NCBI RefSeq assembly: GCF_003583765.1 | Contig: NZ_QXQA01000025.1 | Coordinates: 1 to 57,459 of the forward strand | DNA length: 57,459 bases | Direction: 5' to 3' | From: Paenibacillus nanensis | GTDB taxonomy: Bacteria; Bacillota; Bacilli; Paenibacillales; Paenibacillaceae | Part shown: positions 25,906 through 34,318 of the stretch, piece by piece | Layout: each line of letters starts with the position of its first letter | How positions within the stretch are numbered: position 1 is the first letter of the stretch | Made by a program: the position numbers and the translations under genes | The notes under the pieces: generated by a model | Told to the model about the DNA's origin: nothing | Seen by the model: the letters and a program-made list of their open reading frames with translations, nothing else | Databases searched by the model: none

Positions 25906-27309
25906 ATGAAACGCTTTATTTCCACAGTTTTATCAGTCTTCATGTTGGCTTCCGTTGTTGCAGCGTGCAGCGGCGGTAACTCGGCCGGCACCACTAACAA
26001 CACGAACAACACAAACACGAATACCGAAAGCGCAAGTCCAGGCAATTCGGGGGGAAGCAGCACAGAGAAAATTAAAATTAATCTGTGGGCGTTTACGGAT
26101 GAGATTCCGAACATGACAACCAAGTATCTGGAGCTCCATCCTGAAGCAAATGTCGAGTTCAATACGACGGTCATCGCGACTACCGACGGCGCGTACCAGC
26201 CGGCGCTTGACCAGGCGTTAGCAGGCGGCGGCAAAGATGCTCCGGACATCTTTACGGCTGAAGCGGCGTTTGTCCTGAAGTACACACAAGGTGACGCATC
26301 CAGCTTTGCAGCCAATTATGCGGATCTGGGTCTCACAGATGATAAGGTGAAGGCTGCTGAGATTGCCCAGTATACTGTCGACATCGGCAGCAAGGATGGT
26401 CAACTGAAGGGTCTTGCTTATCAAGCGACCGGCGGAGCTTTCATTTATCGTCGTTCCATTGCCAAGGACGTATTCGGCACAGATGATCCTGCGACGATCA
26501 AAAACGAAGTCGGACCTGGCTGGGATAAGTTCTTCGCGGCGGCCGAAAAGCTGAAAGCTAAGGGTTACGGTATCGTATCCGGCGACGGCGATATTTGGCA
26601 CGCGATCGAGAACAGCTCCGATAAGGGCTGGATTGTAGACGGCAAGCTGCATATCGATCCGAAGCGCGAGGCGTTCCTTGACCAATCCAAAAAGCTGAAA
26701 GACAACGACTATCACAACGATACGCAAGACTGGCAGGAAGCTTGGTTCGCTGACATGTCTGGTACGGGCGCTAAACCAATCTTTGGCTTCTTCGGCCCTG
26801 CATGGCTCATTAACTACACGATGAAAGACAATGTAAAAGATACATTCGGCGACTGGGCGATTACGGAACCGCCAACCGGCTTCTTCTGGGGCGGCACGTG
26901 GCTGCTTGCGAACAAAGAGGTTACGAAAGACGAAGCGAAAAAGAAAGCGGTTGCTGATTTTATCGAGTGGTTAACGCTGGATACTTCCGAGACAGGTCTC
27001 CAATATCTATGGGCGAACGGCATCATGAAGGAAGGCGAGCAAGGCACGAAAGACGCCGTTGCATCCGCTGTTGTAATGGCGAAGTCCAATGGCGAAGTGC
27101 CGCTGCTGGGCGGACAAAATATGTTCGACGTATTTGTTCCGGCGAATGAAAACGCTACTGGCAAAAACCTCACCCAGTATGACGAAACGATCAACAGACT
27201 ATGGCGCGACCAAGTGCGCGAGTACACGGCCGGCAACAAGAGCCGCGATCAAGCGCTTGCCGACTTCAAACAGCAGGTGAAGGATCAGCTGCAAATCGAT
27301 AGCGAGTAA
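25906..27309 (+). CDS. Sugar ABC transporter substrate-binding lipoprotein
   Basis: Extracytoplasmic binding protein of a CUT1-type carbohydrate importer, 467 residues. The signal peptide ends with lipobox VAAC (Cys about residue 21), followed by an Asn/Thr/Ser/Gly-rich linker to about residue 50. INLWAFTDEIPNM begins the binding fold. The start ATG at 25906 has AGGAGG nine bases upstream. Two permease genes follow; no ATP-binding subunit is present, as is common for Bacillota that share an MsmX-type ATPase. The sugar cannot be told from sequence alone. Confidence 0.92.
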   Translation: MKRFISTVLSVFMLASVVAACSGGNSAGTTNNTNNTNTNTESASPGNSGGSSTEKIKINLWAFTDEIPNMTTKYLELHPEANVEFNTTVIATTDGAYQPALDQALAGGGKDAPDIFTAEAAFVLKYTQGDASSFAANYADLGLTDDKVKAAEIAQYTVDIGSKDGQLKGLAYQATGGAFIYRRSIAKDVFGTDDPATIKNEVGPGWDKFFAAAEKLKAKGYGIVSGDGDIWHAIENSSDKGWIVDGKLHIDPKREAFLDQSKKLKDNDYHNDTQDWQEAWFADMSGTGAKPIFGFFGPAWLINYTMKDNVKDTFGDWAITEPPTGFFWGGTWLLANKEVTKDEAKKKAVADFIEWLTLDTSETGLQYLWANGIMKEGEQGTKDAVASAVVMAKSNGEVPLLGGQNMFDVFVPANENATGKNLTQYDETINRLWRDQVREYTAGNKSRDQALADFKQQVKDQLQIDSE

Positions 27310-27382
27310 TGAAAGCGGGTAAGGGGCGGGTACAATGCCTGCCCCTTTCACATATCTCTAATGGATTGGAGGGGTTCGAGCT

Positions 27383-28369
27383 ATGCGCCGCAAGGGCCGC
27401 AAGGGTGTCAGTTACGCGAAGTACGGCTATCTGTTCAGCCTTCCTTTTATCATTGCCTTTCTAATTTTTTCATTGTATCCGACGTTGTATACCGCGTTTA
27501 TCGGCTTTACGAATATGAAGGGACTTATCCATGGTCCGGTTGAAATATTAGACAATCCTTTTAAAAACTTCATTGATCTTCTCACTGACAACCCTACGTT
27601 CAGAAAATCGCTTGTGAACACCGGGCTAATTTGGATTCTGAACTTTGTTCCTCAAATCCTGCTCGCGCTGTTATTGGCGGCTTGGTTCACCAATCAGCGC
27701 CTTAAAATACGGGGACAGGGGACATTTAAGGTTCTGCTCTATATGCCGAATATTATCACGGCGGGTACGATCGCTGTGCTTTTTAATGCTTTATTTTCGT
27801 ATCCGATGGGTCCTGTGAACAGCTTTTTGGAGATGATGGGGTGGATTGACGAACCGGTCTTCTTCCTTCAGGATAGTTCAACAGCACAGGGACTCGTCGC
27901 GTTTATCCAGTTCTGGATGTGGTACGGGAACACGATGATCGTCCTTATTGCAGGTATTGCAGGCATCAACCCCGCGCTATTCGAGTCTGCACAGATTGAC
28001 GGTGCGAATGGGTTCCAAATCTTCATGCGCATTACGCTGCCAAGTCTTCGAACGATTATGCTGTTCGTGCTTATTACGTCGATGATCGGCGGCTTGCAAA
28101 TGTTCGATATCCCGCAGTTATTCCTCTTGGGCGGACCGGATAACGCGACGCTCACGACATCGGTGTTTATCTACAGGCAAGCGTTCAGCGGCAGCTATTT
28201 GTACAACAGTGCGGCGGCGGCCAGCATGATCATGTTCGTGATTGCGGCAGTATTAGCGGCCATTCTGTTCTATGTCATGCGTGACCGCGACGCTGCTAGG
28301 CTTAGAAAAGCACAGAAGCAAATGTTGAAATCCGCGAGAGCGGGCCAGACGATGGAAAGGGGGATGTAA
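27383..28369 (+). CDS. Sugar ABC transporter permease, MalF type
   Basis: A 328-residue membrane protein with six or more hydrophobic segments. The EAA loop that docks with the ATPase reads FESAQIDGANGFQIFMRITL. It pairs with the next gene to form the transmembrane channel. Start ATG with GGAGGGG at 8 bases. Two bases separate it from the second permease. Confidence 0.93.
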   Translation: MRRKGRKGVSYAKYGYLFSLPFIIAFLIFSLYPTLYTAFIGFTNMKGLIHGPVEILDNPFKNFIDLLTDNPTFRKSLVNTGLIWILNFVPQILLALLLAAWFTNQRLKIRGQGTFKVLLYMPNIITAGTIAVLFNALFSYPMGPVNSFLEMMGWIDEPVFFLQDSSTAQGLVAFIQFWMWYGNTMIVLIAGIAGINPALFESAQIDGANGFQIFMRITLPSLRTIMLFVLITSMIGGLQMFDIPQLFLLGGPDNATLTTSVFIYRQAFSGSYLYNSAAAASMIMFVIAAVLAAILFYVMRDRDAARLRKAQKQMLKSARAGQTMERGM

Positions 28370-28371
28370 CG

Positions 28372-29226
28372 ATGAACACGATAAAAGAAAGCTCGAAAGC
28401 CTCCCTTACCGTCAATCGAACGATTGCTTACATCGTCTGTATTTTGCTCGCGCTGCTAAGCATATTGCCATTCTGGGTGATGTTCGTCAACGCGACACGC
28501 TCAACGCCGGAAATTCAAGCGGGCATTTCCCTGCTGCCATCGTCCCATTTGATGACGAATCTGGATGTGCTGCTGAGCAAAAGCTTTGATCCGATTCGGG
28601 GTTTCATTAACTCGTTTATTGTCTCGGGCTCTACGACGATTCTGGCTGTCTATTTCTCATCCTTGACTGCCTATGCGATCGTAGCCTATAACTGGAAAAT
28701 GCGACAGCCCTTCTTCACCTTCATCATGGCTGTAATGTTGATTCCAACTCAAGCAAGCGCGATCGGTTTCTATCAGTTCATGTATCAGCTCGAATGGACG
28801 AATAGCTTCCTGCCGCTCATACTGCCTGCGATCGCGTCGCCGGCCATCGTGTTCTTCATGCGGCAGTATTTGCTCGGAACTCTGTCCATGGAGATGGTGG
28901 AGGCGTCCCGCATTGACGGAGCCGGTGAATTCTTCACCTTCAACCGCATCGTATTGCCGATTATGCTGCCGGCTATGGCGGTGCAGGCGATCTTCACCTT
29001 TGTGGGAAGCTGGAATAACCTGTTCATGCCGCTTATTCTCCTTACTCAAAAGGAGAACTATACGCTGCCGATCATGGTCAGCTTGCTGAGAGGGGATATA
29101 TACAGGACGGAGTTCGGTTCGATTTATTTGGGTCTGTCACTAACTATTTTGCCGCTCATTGTGGTGTACTTCCTGTTGTCGAGGTATATCATCTCAGGTG
29201 TTGCTCTTGGCGGAATAAAAGAATAA
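28372..29226 (+). CDS. Sugar ABC transporter permease, MalG type
   Basis: A 284-residue membrane protein, the second channel subunit of the importer. The EAA loop reads VEASRIDGAGEFFTFNRIVL. The C terminus GVALGGIKE is the usual MalG-family ending. The operon then stops at a strong terminator. There is no sugar hydrolase or regulator in the operon to hint at the substrate. Confidence 0.93.
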   Translation: MNTIKESSKASLTVNRTIAYIVCILLALLSILPFWVMFVNATRSTPEIQAGISLLPSSHLMTNLDVLLSKSFDPIRGFINSFIVSGSTTILAVYFSSLTAYAIVAYNWKMRQPFFTFIMAVMLIPTQASAIGFYQFMYQLEWTNSFLPLILPAIASPAIVFFMRQYLLGTLSMEMVEASRIDGAGEFFTFNRIVLPIMLPAMAVQAIFTFVGSWNNLFMPLILLTQKENYTLPIMVSLLRGDIYRTEFGSIYLGLSLTILPLIVVYFLLSRYIISGVALGGIKE

Positions 29227-29235
29227 ATAACGAAA

Positions 29236-29262
29236 AGCGATCTCGGTTGAGGTCGCTTTTTT
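29236..29262 (+). terminator. Terminator of the sugar ABC operon
   Basis: AGCGATCTC, a 4-base loop, GAGGTCGCT and six T. It differs from the terminator at 25569 only in the loop. Confidence 0.9.
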
Positions 29263-29275
29263 CACTGGAATAAGA

Positions 29276-29301
29276 GAAGAGGACTCTTGCGAGTCCTCTT
29301 C
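29276..29301 (-). other. Perfect 11-base hairpin between convergent genes
   Basis: GAAGAGGACTC, loop TTGC, GAGTCCTCTTC. The T content after it on the minus strand is weak. It could end transcription coming from yjzC or the ORF remnant at 29345. Confidence 0.45.
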
Positions 29302-29344
29302 CTTGACGGTGTTCTGGATTGGTATTCGTATTCTCGCACTTACT

Positions 29345-29512
29345 TCAGAAACAATTGAGATGACTCTCGCGTTTCCTTGCGGTGTTACCTAAAGATTTCT
29401 TTAGCACAACGCCTCGCTTTACATGAAGTGGATGAAATACTATCTGATCCTTGTCCCAATAGGTCCAATGGAACCACACCTCTCTTCCACCGTCACCTAT
29501 AGATTGGCCGTT
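29345..29512 (-). pseudogene. Possible remnant of a small protein gene
   Basis: On the minus strand a 55-codon open frame without an ATG contains an aromatic-rich stretch (VWFHWTYWDKDQIVFHPLHV) that looks like real protein, then ends NCF and a stop. A GTG at 29479 could start it, but the ribosome binding site is poor. The preceding frame is blocked by a stop, so it may be a decayed or frameshifted gene downstream of yjzC. Family not recognised. Confidence 0.3.
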
Positions 29513-29545
29513 TTACGAAATGTTTATACAGGAGTGCGAAAAAAA

Positions 29546-29728
29546 TTATTTCGGCATCCGGATCCACTTGCGCTCATGATTCGTGTTTTGCGGGAAACGC
29601 TCGCCCTTTCGGAGCTTTACCTTCTTCGGATCCTCGATTCCCATGTGGTAATCGTTGACGCCTGTCTCAATATACGTGCCGCTGTTTGGAGCTCTGTCGC
29701 CTTGGTTAAATACTGTCCACTCGCCCAT
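29546..29728 (-). CDS. yjzC: YjzC family small protein
   Basis: A 60-residue protein starting MGEWTVFNQGDRAPNSGTYI, with KKVKLRKGERFPQNTNHERK near the end. Both match the YjzC family of short Bacillales proteins of unknown role. The ribosome binding site GGAGGTG lies 9 bases upstream of the ATG. It is transcribed opposite to the flanking operons. Confidence 0.85.
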   Translation of the reverse strand: MGEWTVFNQGDRAPNSGTYIETGVNDYHMGIEDPKKVKLRKGERFPQNTNHERKWIRMPK

Positions 29729-29850
29729 TGCAAAGCACCTCCGGTTCGATTATGGACAAGCAGCGGCATAGGCGCGCTGACTTGCCCACTTGTTAGTATG
29801 GCGCATGACGTAACGGGCATAACTGACAGATAACGGATGCGTGCCGGCAC

Positions 29851-29879
29851 TTGTCATGTCATGTATAATTTGATATAGT
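29851..29879 (+). promoter_or_regulatory. Promoter of the rpsF-ssb-rpsR operon
   Basis: TTGTCA (29851-29856), a 17-base spacer and TATAGT (29874-29879), giving a leader of about 65 bases before rpsF. Confidence 0.65.
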
Positions 29880-29884
29880 ATTGA

Positions 29885-29945
29885 GATGCGAGCCTATGCT
29901 CGTTCCTTGCTCCGCTTGCGGGGCCGTTAGTCCAAAAGGAGGTGA
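29885..29945 (+). promoter_or_regulatory. Candidate S6:S18-binding leader RNA of rpsF
   Basis: The leader contains two small hairpins (CGAGC/GCTCG, and a GC-rich one around GCTCCGCTTGCGGGGCCG) and CCG trinucleotides. In many bacteria, the S6:S18 dimer represses this operon by binding a CCG-containing bulge in such a leader. Position fits, but the fold was judged by eye only. Confidence 0.35.
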
Positions 29946-29951
29946 AACACA

Positions 29952-30236
29952 ATGCGCAAATATGAAGTGATGTACATCATTCGTCCAGACGTAGAGCAAG
30001 AAAACGTTCAAGCTCTGGTTGATAAATTTAATGGCATCATCTCCAACGGCGGTGAGGTTACGAAAACTGAAGTAATCGGCAAACGCCGTCTTGCGTATGA
30101 GATCAACAAGCTTCGTGATGGGTACTTTGTACTGGTCCATTTCAACGCAACGACTGAAGTTGTGAATGAACTTGACCGTATCATGAAGATTACGGATGAA
30201 GTTATCCGTTCGTTGATCGTCAGAGACGTAGCTTAG
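29952..30236 (+). CDS. rpsF: 30S ribosomal protein S6
   Basis: A 94-residue protein starting MRKYEVMYIIRPDVEQENVQ, a standard S6. It binds 16S rRNA as a dimer with S18. First gene of the rpsF-ssb-rpsR operon, with AAGGAGGTG upstream. Confidence 0.97.
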   Translation: MRKYEVMYIIRPDVEQENVQALVDKFNGIISNGGEVTKTEVIGKRRLAYEINKLRDGYFVLVHFNATTEVVNELDRIMKITDEVIRSLIVRDVA

Positions 30237-30270
30237 TCAACGCAAGATTTGTTAGTGGGGAGGTCATGAC

Positions 30271-30798
30271 ATGTTGAACCGTGTAATATTGATTGGCAGA
30301 TTGACGAGGGACCCTGAGCTCCGTTATACGCCTGCTGGAGTTGCGGTAACGCAGTTTACGCTTGCAGTTGACCGTCCGTTTAGCGGCGGTGAAGGACGCG
30401 AGCGTGAAGCGGACTTTATTCCAGTGGTCACATGGCGCCAGCTTGCGGAGACGTGTGCCAACTACTTGCGCAAAGGCCGCTTAACGGCGGTTGAAGGACG
30501 CATTCAAGTGCGGAACTACGAGAACAACGAGGGCAAGCGTGTGTATGTAACGGAAGTTATTGCAGACAACGTCCGGTTCCTGGAGTCCAATCGCGAAGGC
30601 GGAGGACAGCGTGAAGAGGGCGGCGGTTTCAGTGGCGGCGGCAATAGTGGAGGCTACAGCAGTGGAGGAGGCAACTCTTCATACGGCGGTGGCGGCGGGT
30701 ATGGCGGCAATCGTCCGAATCAATCACGGAACGACAATGATCCGTTCAAGGATGACGGACGCCCGATTGACATCTCCGAAGATGATTTACCATTTTAA
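30271..30798 (+). CDS. ssb: Single-stranded DNA-binding protein
   Basis: Binds single-stranded DNA during replication and repair. It is 175 residues: an OB-fold domain from MLNRVILIGRLTRDPELRYT to about residue 105, a Gly/Ser/Asn-rich flexible linker (about 110-155), and the acidic tip DISEDDLPF that recruits partner proteins. Placed between rpsF and rpsR as in all Bacillales. Confidence 0.97.
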   Translation: MLNRVILIGRLTRDPELRYTPAGVAVTQFTLAVDRPFSGGEGREREADFIPVVTWRQLAETCANYLRKGRLTAVEGRIQVRNYENNEGKRVYVTEVIADNVRFLESNREGGGQREEGGGFSGGGNSGGYSSGGGNSSYGGGGGYGGNRPNQSRNDNDPFKDDGRPIDISEDDLPF

Positions 30799-30822
30799 TT
30801 TTCAACGAAAGGATGGATCCCG

Positions 30823-31104
30823 ATGAGCTTCAAGCAAAGAGAAGGCGGCGACGAGCGTCCAGAGCGCAAATTCGGCGGCCGTAAAGGCGGACGTAACAAG
30901 CGTCGTAAAGTTTGTTACTTCACTGTGAACAAAATCTCTCACATTGATTATAAAGATACAGACCTGCTCAAGAAGTTTATTAGCGAGCGCGGCAAAATTT
31001 TGCCTCGCCGCGTAACGGGCACAAGCGCGAAATACCAACGCTTGCTGACAATCGCGATTAAGCGTTCCCGCCAAATCGCATTGCTGCCTTACACGACTGA
31101 ATAG
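30823..31104 (+). CDS. rpsR: 30S ribosomal protein S18
   Basis: A 93-residue basic protein with a Gly/Arg/Lys-rich N-terminal extension of about 25 residues before the conserved RRKVCYFTVNKISHIDYKD core. It ends with the conserved IKRSRQIALLPYT. Forms a dimer with S6 on the 30S platform. Confidence 0.97.
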   Translation: MSFKQREGGDERPERKFGGRKGGRNKRRKVCYFTVNKISHIDYKDTDLLKKFISERGKILPRRVTGTSAKYQRLLTIAIKRSRQIALLPYTTE

Positions 31105-31128
31105 TCGTCGTATCAATGATCGGAAAGT

Positions 31129-31163
31129 ACCCGGATGCTCGCTAAGAGTCTCCGGGTCTTTTT
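31129..31163 (+). terminator. Terminator after rpsR
   Basis: ACCCGGA..TCCGGGT stem with an inner CTC/GAG extension (31129-31157) and five T. Ends the ribosomal protein operon. Confidence 0.88.
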
Positions 31164-31179
31164 GTTAGAGGAGATGAAG

Positions 31180-31926
31180 TTGTTGCTTCACCAAAGTCCG
31201 CAGCCGGCGCTTGCAACAGGAGAGCCCTTGCAGGAATTATCATTTCGCCGAGGCGTTATCGACTGCATTCCGACGCTGCTCGGTTATTTAAGCATTGGAT
31301 TCGCATGCGGTGTAGTCGGCAAGACGGCAGGGTTGTCCGTCATCGAGATTGCGTTATTGTCCTTATTCCTTTATGCGGGCTCCGCCCAATTTATTGTCGC
31401 CGGCATGATAGCGGCCGGAAGTCCGGCGATTCCGATTATCGTCACGATATTGTTCGTAAACCTGCGGCATCTGTTGATGAGCGCGGCGATGGTGCCTTTT
31501 TTTCGGCAGTACTCGCTATGGAAAAACGTTGGTCTCGGCGCACAGCTAACGGACGAGACGTTCGGCGTCGCGATCGGCAAGCTGCAGGAAAATCAGAAGC
31601 ATGCGGATAGGTGGATGCTGGGTCTTAATATGACGGCTCATGCGAATTGGATTGCCGCCAATGTGGCTGGCGCGATCATGGGAGCATGGATTATGGATCC
31701 GCAAGCGTTCGGACTCGATTACGCGCTGCCCGCCATGTTCGTAGGGCTGCTAGTGATGCAAGTCGGAAGCCGAAATCCGCTTCGGACGGACTTGATCGTC
31801 GCGGCCTGTTCAATCGGCGTATTTATTGGGCTTGCCCATTATATATCCGGCAGTATTGCCATGATTGTCGCGGCTGTTCTCGCCGCTGGATTGGGGGTTC
31901 TGATCGAGCATGACAATCGGGACTGA
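31180..31926 (+). CDS. azlC: AzlC family branched-chain amino acid exporter, large subunit
   Basis: Large subunit of a two-component branched-chain amino acid exporter, about 248 residues with several membrane segments. FLYAGSAQFIVAGMIAAGSP and NLRHLLMSAAMVPFF are family signatures. The start is uncertain: TTG at 31180 or 31183 follows AGAGGAG at good spacing, while the ATG at 31174 directly touches it. Overlaps azlD by 17 bases. Confidence 0.9.
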   Translation: MLLHQSPQPALATGEPLQELSFRRGVIDCIPTLLGYLSIGFACGVVGKTAGLSVIEIALLSLFLYAGSAQFIVAGMIAAGSPAIPIIVTILFVNLRHLLMSAAMVPFFRQYSLWKNVGLGAQLTDETFGVAIGKLQENQKHADRWMLGLNMTAHANWIAANVAGAIMGAWIMDPQAFGLDYALPAMFVGLLVMQVGSRNPLRTDLIVAACSIGVFIGLAHYISGSIAMIVAAVLAAGLGVLIEHDNRD

Positions 31927-32239
31927 ATTTATTTGGATACTGATCGGTACGGCGCTCGTGACGCTCCTGCCCCGAGTGCTGCCGCTTTCGATTCTGAGCC
32001 GCGTGCAGATGCCGAGCATCCTGCTGAAGTATTTGCGGCATATCCCGGTTGCGGTTATGGCGGCGCTTCTTGCGCAGGCGCTTCTCACATCCGAAGAAGG
32101 CTTTATACCGATTCAAGACAATCCAAGGCTGCTTGCTCTTCTGCCGACGCTTGCGGCGGCGCTGTGGAGCCGCAGCTTGCTCACGACAGTAATCGTCGGG
32201 GTTCTATCGATGATGCTGATTCGGCAGTTTTTTGGATAG
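31910..32239 (+). CDS. azlD: AzlD family branched-chain amino acid exporter, small subunit
   Basis: A 109-residue protein with about four membrane segments. TLLPRVLPLSIL and YLRHIPVAVMAALL match AzlD. Translation is coupled to azlC. Together they are predicted to export leucine-type amino acids or analogues. Confidence 0.9.
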   Translation: MTIGTEFIWILIGTALVTLLPRVLPLSILSRVQMPSILLKYLRHIPVAVMAALLAQALLTSEEGFIPIQDNPRLLALLPTLAAALWSRSLLTTVIVGVLSMMLIRQFFG

Positions 32240-32260
32240 GTTGGGCTATTGGGATTTCAG

Positions 32261-32286
32261 GGACCTCCGATGGAGGTTCTTTTTTT
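32261..32286 (+). terminator. Terminator of azlCD
   Basis: GGACCTCC, loop GAT, GGAGGTTC and a run of seven T. Confidence 0.85.
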
Positions 32287-32320
32287 GTGCGCGCAGGAAT
32301 ACATACCGATAAATAATAAC

Positions 32321-32349
32321 TTGAGAAACAATGAGGTTCGTATTACAAT
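32321..32349 (+). promoter_or_regulatory. Promoter of the GNAT-SDR-GNAT operon
   Basis: TTGAGA (32321-32326), a 17-base spacer and TACAAT (32344-32349), 46 bases upstream of the first gene. Confidence 0.6.
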
Positions 32350-32395
32350 AAAACCGACTAATCGTTCTATTTTGTGATGAGAGAGAGGGTAGCCC

Positions 32396-33310
32396 ATGTC
32401 GTTGTATACGTTTAAAAGATTGAACGAATGCACGCTGGATGAGGCGGTGCAGGCTTGGAATCTTGGGTTTGCCGAATATTATGTGGACTTGACGATGACG
32501 ACGCAGCGTTTCATTCAGCGTTTTGTACAGGATGAGTTATCCGTAGACCTGTCTTTTATCGCGATGAAGAACGATGTTCCGGTCGGGATTGTCTTGAACG
32601 GGGTTCGGAATGTTGCAGGGCGCAAGGTCGCTTGGAACGGCGGAACCGGGGTATCTGTACCTTACCGCGGCATGGGGATCGGGAAGGTCTTGATTGATCA
32701 AGCGCTGAAGATTTACCGGGAAGAGAAGGTGGAGACGGCGACGCTGGAAGCGATCAAGGCGAATGAGCGAGCCATCGGGTTGTATAAGAGCAAGGGCTAC
32801 GAGCTCGTCGATGATCTGTATCAGATGTCCTGTGACACGCCTCTCTCCGTCCTGGAAGACTGTGCAAAGAGCAATAGCAAGGAGTTGTACACGTTCCGGC
32901 ATGGGGCTCCTCACGAGCTGCGCCCTTACGAAGAATTGATGCTGTGGCAGGCGCAGTGGGCGAATTTCCGCAGGGACGGCGAAGTCCTGTTCGCTTATGA
33001 CAAGGAAAGCCGCGTCTCAGGGTATGCGCTGTATCGAATAATTTTTGATGCGGAGGGGAATGAGGCCGGCGTATCGATCGGGCAATGCCGGCTTATGGCT
33101 GAAAGCGAGGATAAGCGGGAGCTGTTATACGCTTTGTTGTCCCGTATTGTTCGGCCGGAGCGGGATGGTTATAGGCGTATGGTGCTGGTTCTTGGATCGA
33201 ATGCATGCCTGATCGAAGCTTTGAGGGAGCTTGGTTTTCAACAAACGGCTTCGCAGGTCTATATGATACGAACAATGGAAGAGATGCCGCAGAAGGAGTT
33301 GATCGGATGA
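32396..33310 (+). CDS. Two-domain GNAT N-acetyltransferase
   Basis: A 304-residue protein with an N-terminal GNAT domain that has the acetyl-CoA loop VPYRGMGIGKVLIDQALKIY (about 90-110), and a second, more diverged GNAT-like half (about 165-290). The substrate is unknown. It overlaps the following SDR gene by four bases (ATGA), so the two are translationally coupled. Confidence 0.87.
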   Translation: MSLYTFKRLNECTLDEAVQAWNLGFAEYYVDLTMTTQRFIQRFVQDELSVDLSFIAMKNDVPVGIVLNGVRNVAGRKVAWNGGTGVSVPYRGMGIGKVLIDQALKIYREEKVETATLEAIKANERAIGLYKSKGYELVDDLYQMSCDTPLSVLEDCAKSNSKELYTFRHGAPHELRPYEELMLWQAQWANFRRDGEVLFAYDKESRVSGYALYRIIFDAEGNEAGVSIGQCRLMAESEDKRELLYALLSRIVRPERDGYRRMVLVLGSNACLIEALRELGFQQTASQVYMIRTMEEMPQKELIG

Positions 33311-34314
33311 AAGTGTTAATGCTCGGAGGAACTCGCTTTCTTGGGAAAAATATTGTGGAGGCGGCCATTGCGCGAGGGCATGAGGTTACGCTGTTCAACC
33401 GCGGGAATAACCGCGATTTGTTTCCTCATCTTGAGCAGCTGATCGGAGACCGGGACGGCGGACTGGACGCTTTAAACAATCGCAGCTGGGATGCCGTCAT
33501 CGATACTTCGGGCTACGTGCCTCGTATCGTGAACCAATCCTTGCAGGCTTTGAAGGACCGCACCCAGCATTACACCTTCATTTCGACGATTGATGTGTAC
33601 GACGAATCTGTTCCCGGGGAAATTAGCGAAAGTCATCCCGTCCATACATTAAAGGATGAGAGCATCGAGGATGTCCAGAAGGCCTACGGCCCGATGAAGG
33701 CTCGCTGCGAACAGCTGGTGCGGGAGCAGATGGAAGACAAAGCATTGATTGTCCGCTGCGGATTAATCGCGGGACCGGGGGATCATACGGACCGGCTGAC
33801 CTACTGGCCAAGACGTATAGCCCGTGGAGGCGAGGTGCTGGCGCCGGGCAACCTGAATGCGCCGATTCAATTCATCGACGTTAGAGACGTTTCGGAATGG
33901 ATTGTGCGCAAAGTCGAAGAGCGTCACGCGGGTCTCTATACCGCGACGGGACCTGGCGAACCGATTACGGTAGGCGGCTTCATAGAGGCTTGCGCACGAG
34001 CGTTGGAGAGCGACGCGCGCCTAACATGGGTCTCGGATTCTTTCCTGAAGGAGCAGGAGGTGGGGTCATGGATCGAAATGCCGCTTTGGATCCCGGAGGA
34101 AGCCAAGCTCCATGCCTTGATGAGCGTAAATGTCAGCCGCGCGAAGGAAGCGGGACTGACATACCGTCCACTCGAGACGACGATAAAGGACACGCTAATA
34201 TGGGATCGTTCCAGACCGGAGGGGACCGAGCCCAAAGCCGGGCTCGCGGAAGAGAAGGAAAAGAAGCTGCTTGCTCTTTGGAATAGCCGTTTATCCGAAG
34301 GAAGCGGGGAGTAA
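33307..34314 (+). CDS. NAD-dependent epimerase/dehydratase family protein (extended SDR)
   Basis: A 335-residue protein starting MKVLMLGGTRFLGKNIVEAA, a nucleotide-binding Rossmann motif of the extended SDR type. The region DTSGYVPRIV and the segment FIDVRDVSEWIV are typical of the NAD-epimerase-like group. The canonical YxxxK active-site motif is not evident, so it could be atypical or a binding protein. Start ATG at 33307 follows AAGGAG at 8 bases. Confidence 0.85.
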   Translation: MKVLMLGGTRFLGKNIVEAAIARGHEVTLFNRGNNRDLFPHLEQLIGDRDGGLDALNNRSWDAVIDTSGYVPRIVNQSLQALKDRTQHYTFISTIDVYDESVPGEISESHPVHTLKDESIEDVQKAYGPMKARCEQLVREQMEDKALIVRCGLIAGPGDHTDRLTYWPRRIARGGEVLAPGNLNAPIQFIDVRDVSEWIVRKVEERHAGLYTATGPGEPITVGGFIEACARALESDARLTWVSDSFLKEQEVGSWIEMPLWIPEEAKLHALMSVNVSRAKEAGLTYRPLETTIKDTLIWDRSRPEGTEPKAGLAEEKEKKLLALWNSRLSEGSGE

Positions 34315-34318
34315 CGGC

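Noticed and set aside
25671..26315. 214-codon minus-strand frame between tRNA-Ser and the binding-protein gene
   Set aside because: Half is antisense to the lipoprotein signal and linker. The hydrophobic remainder has no start or ribosome binding site of its own.
29423..29833. 136-codon plus-strand frame across yjzC
   Set aside because: It is antisense to the well-supported yjzC gene, with no ribosome binding site.
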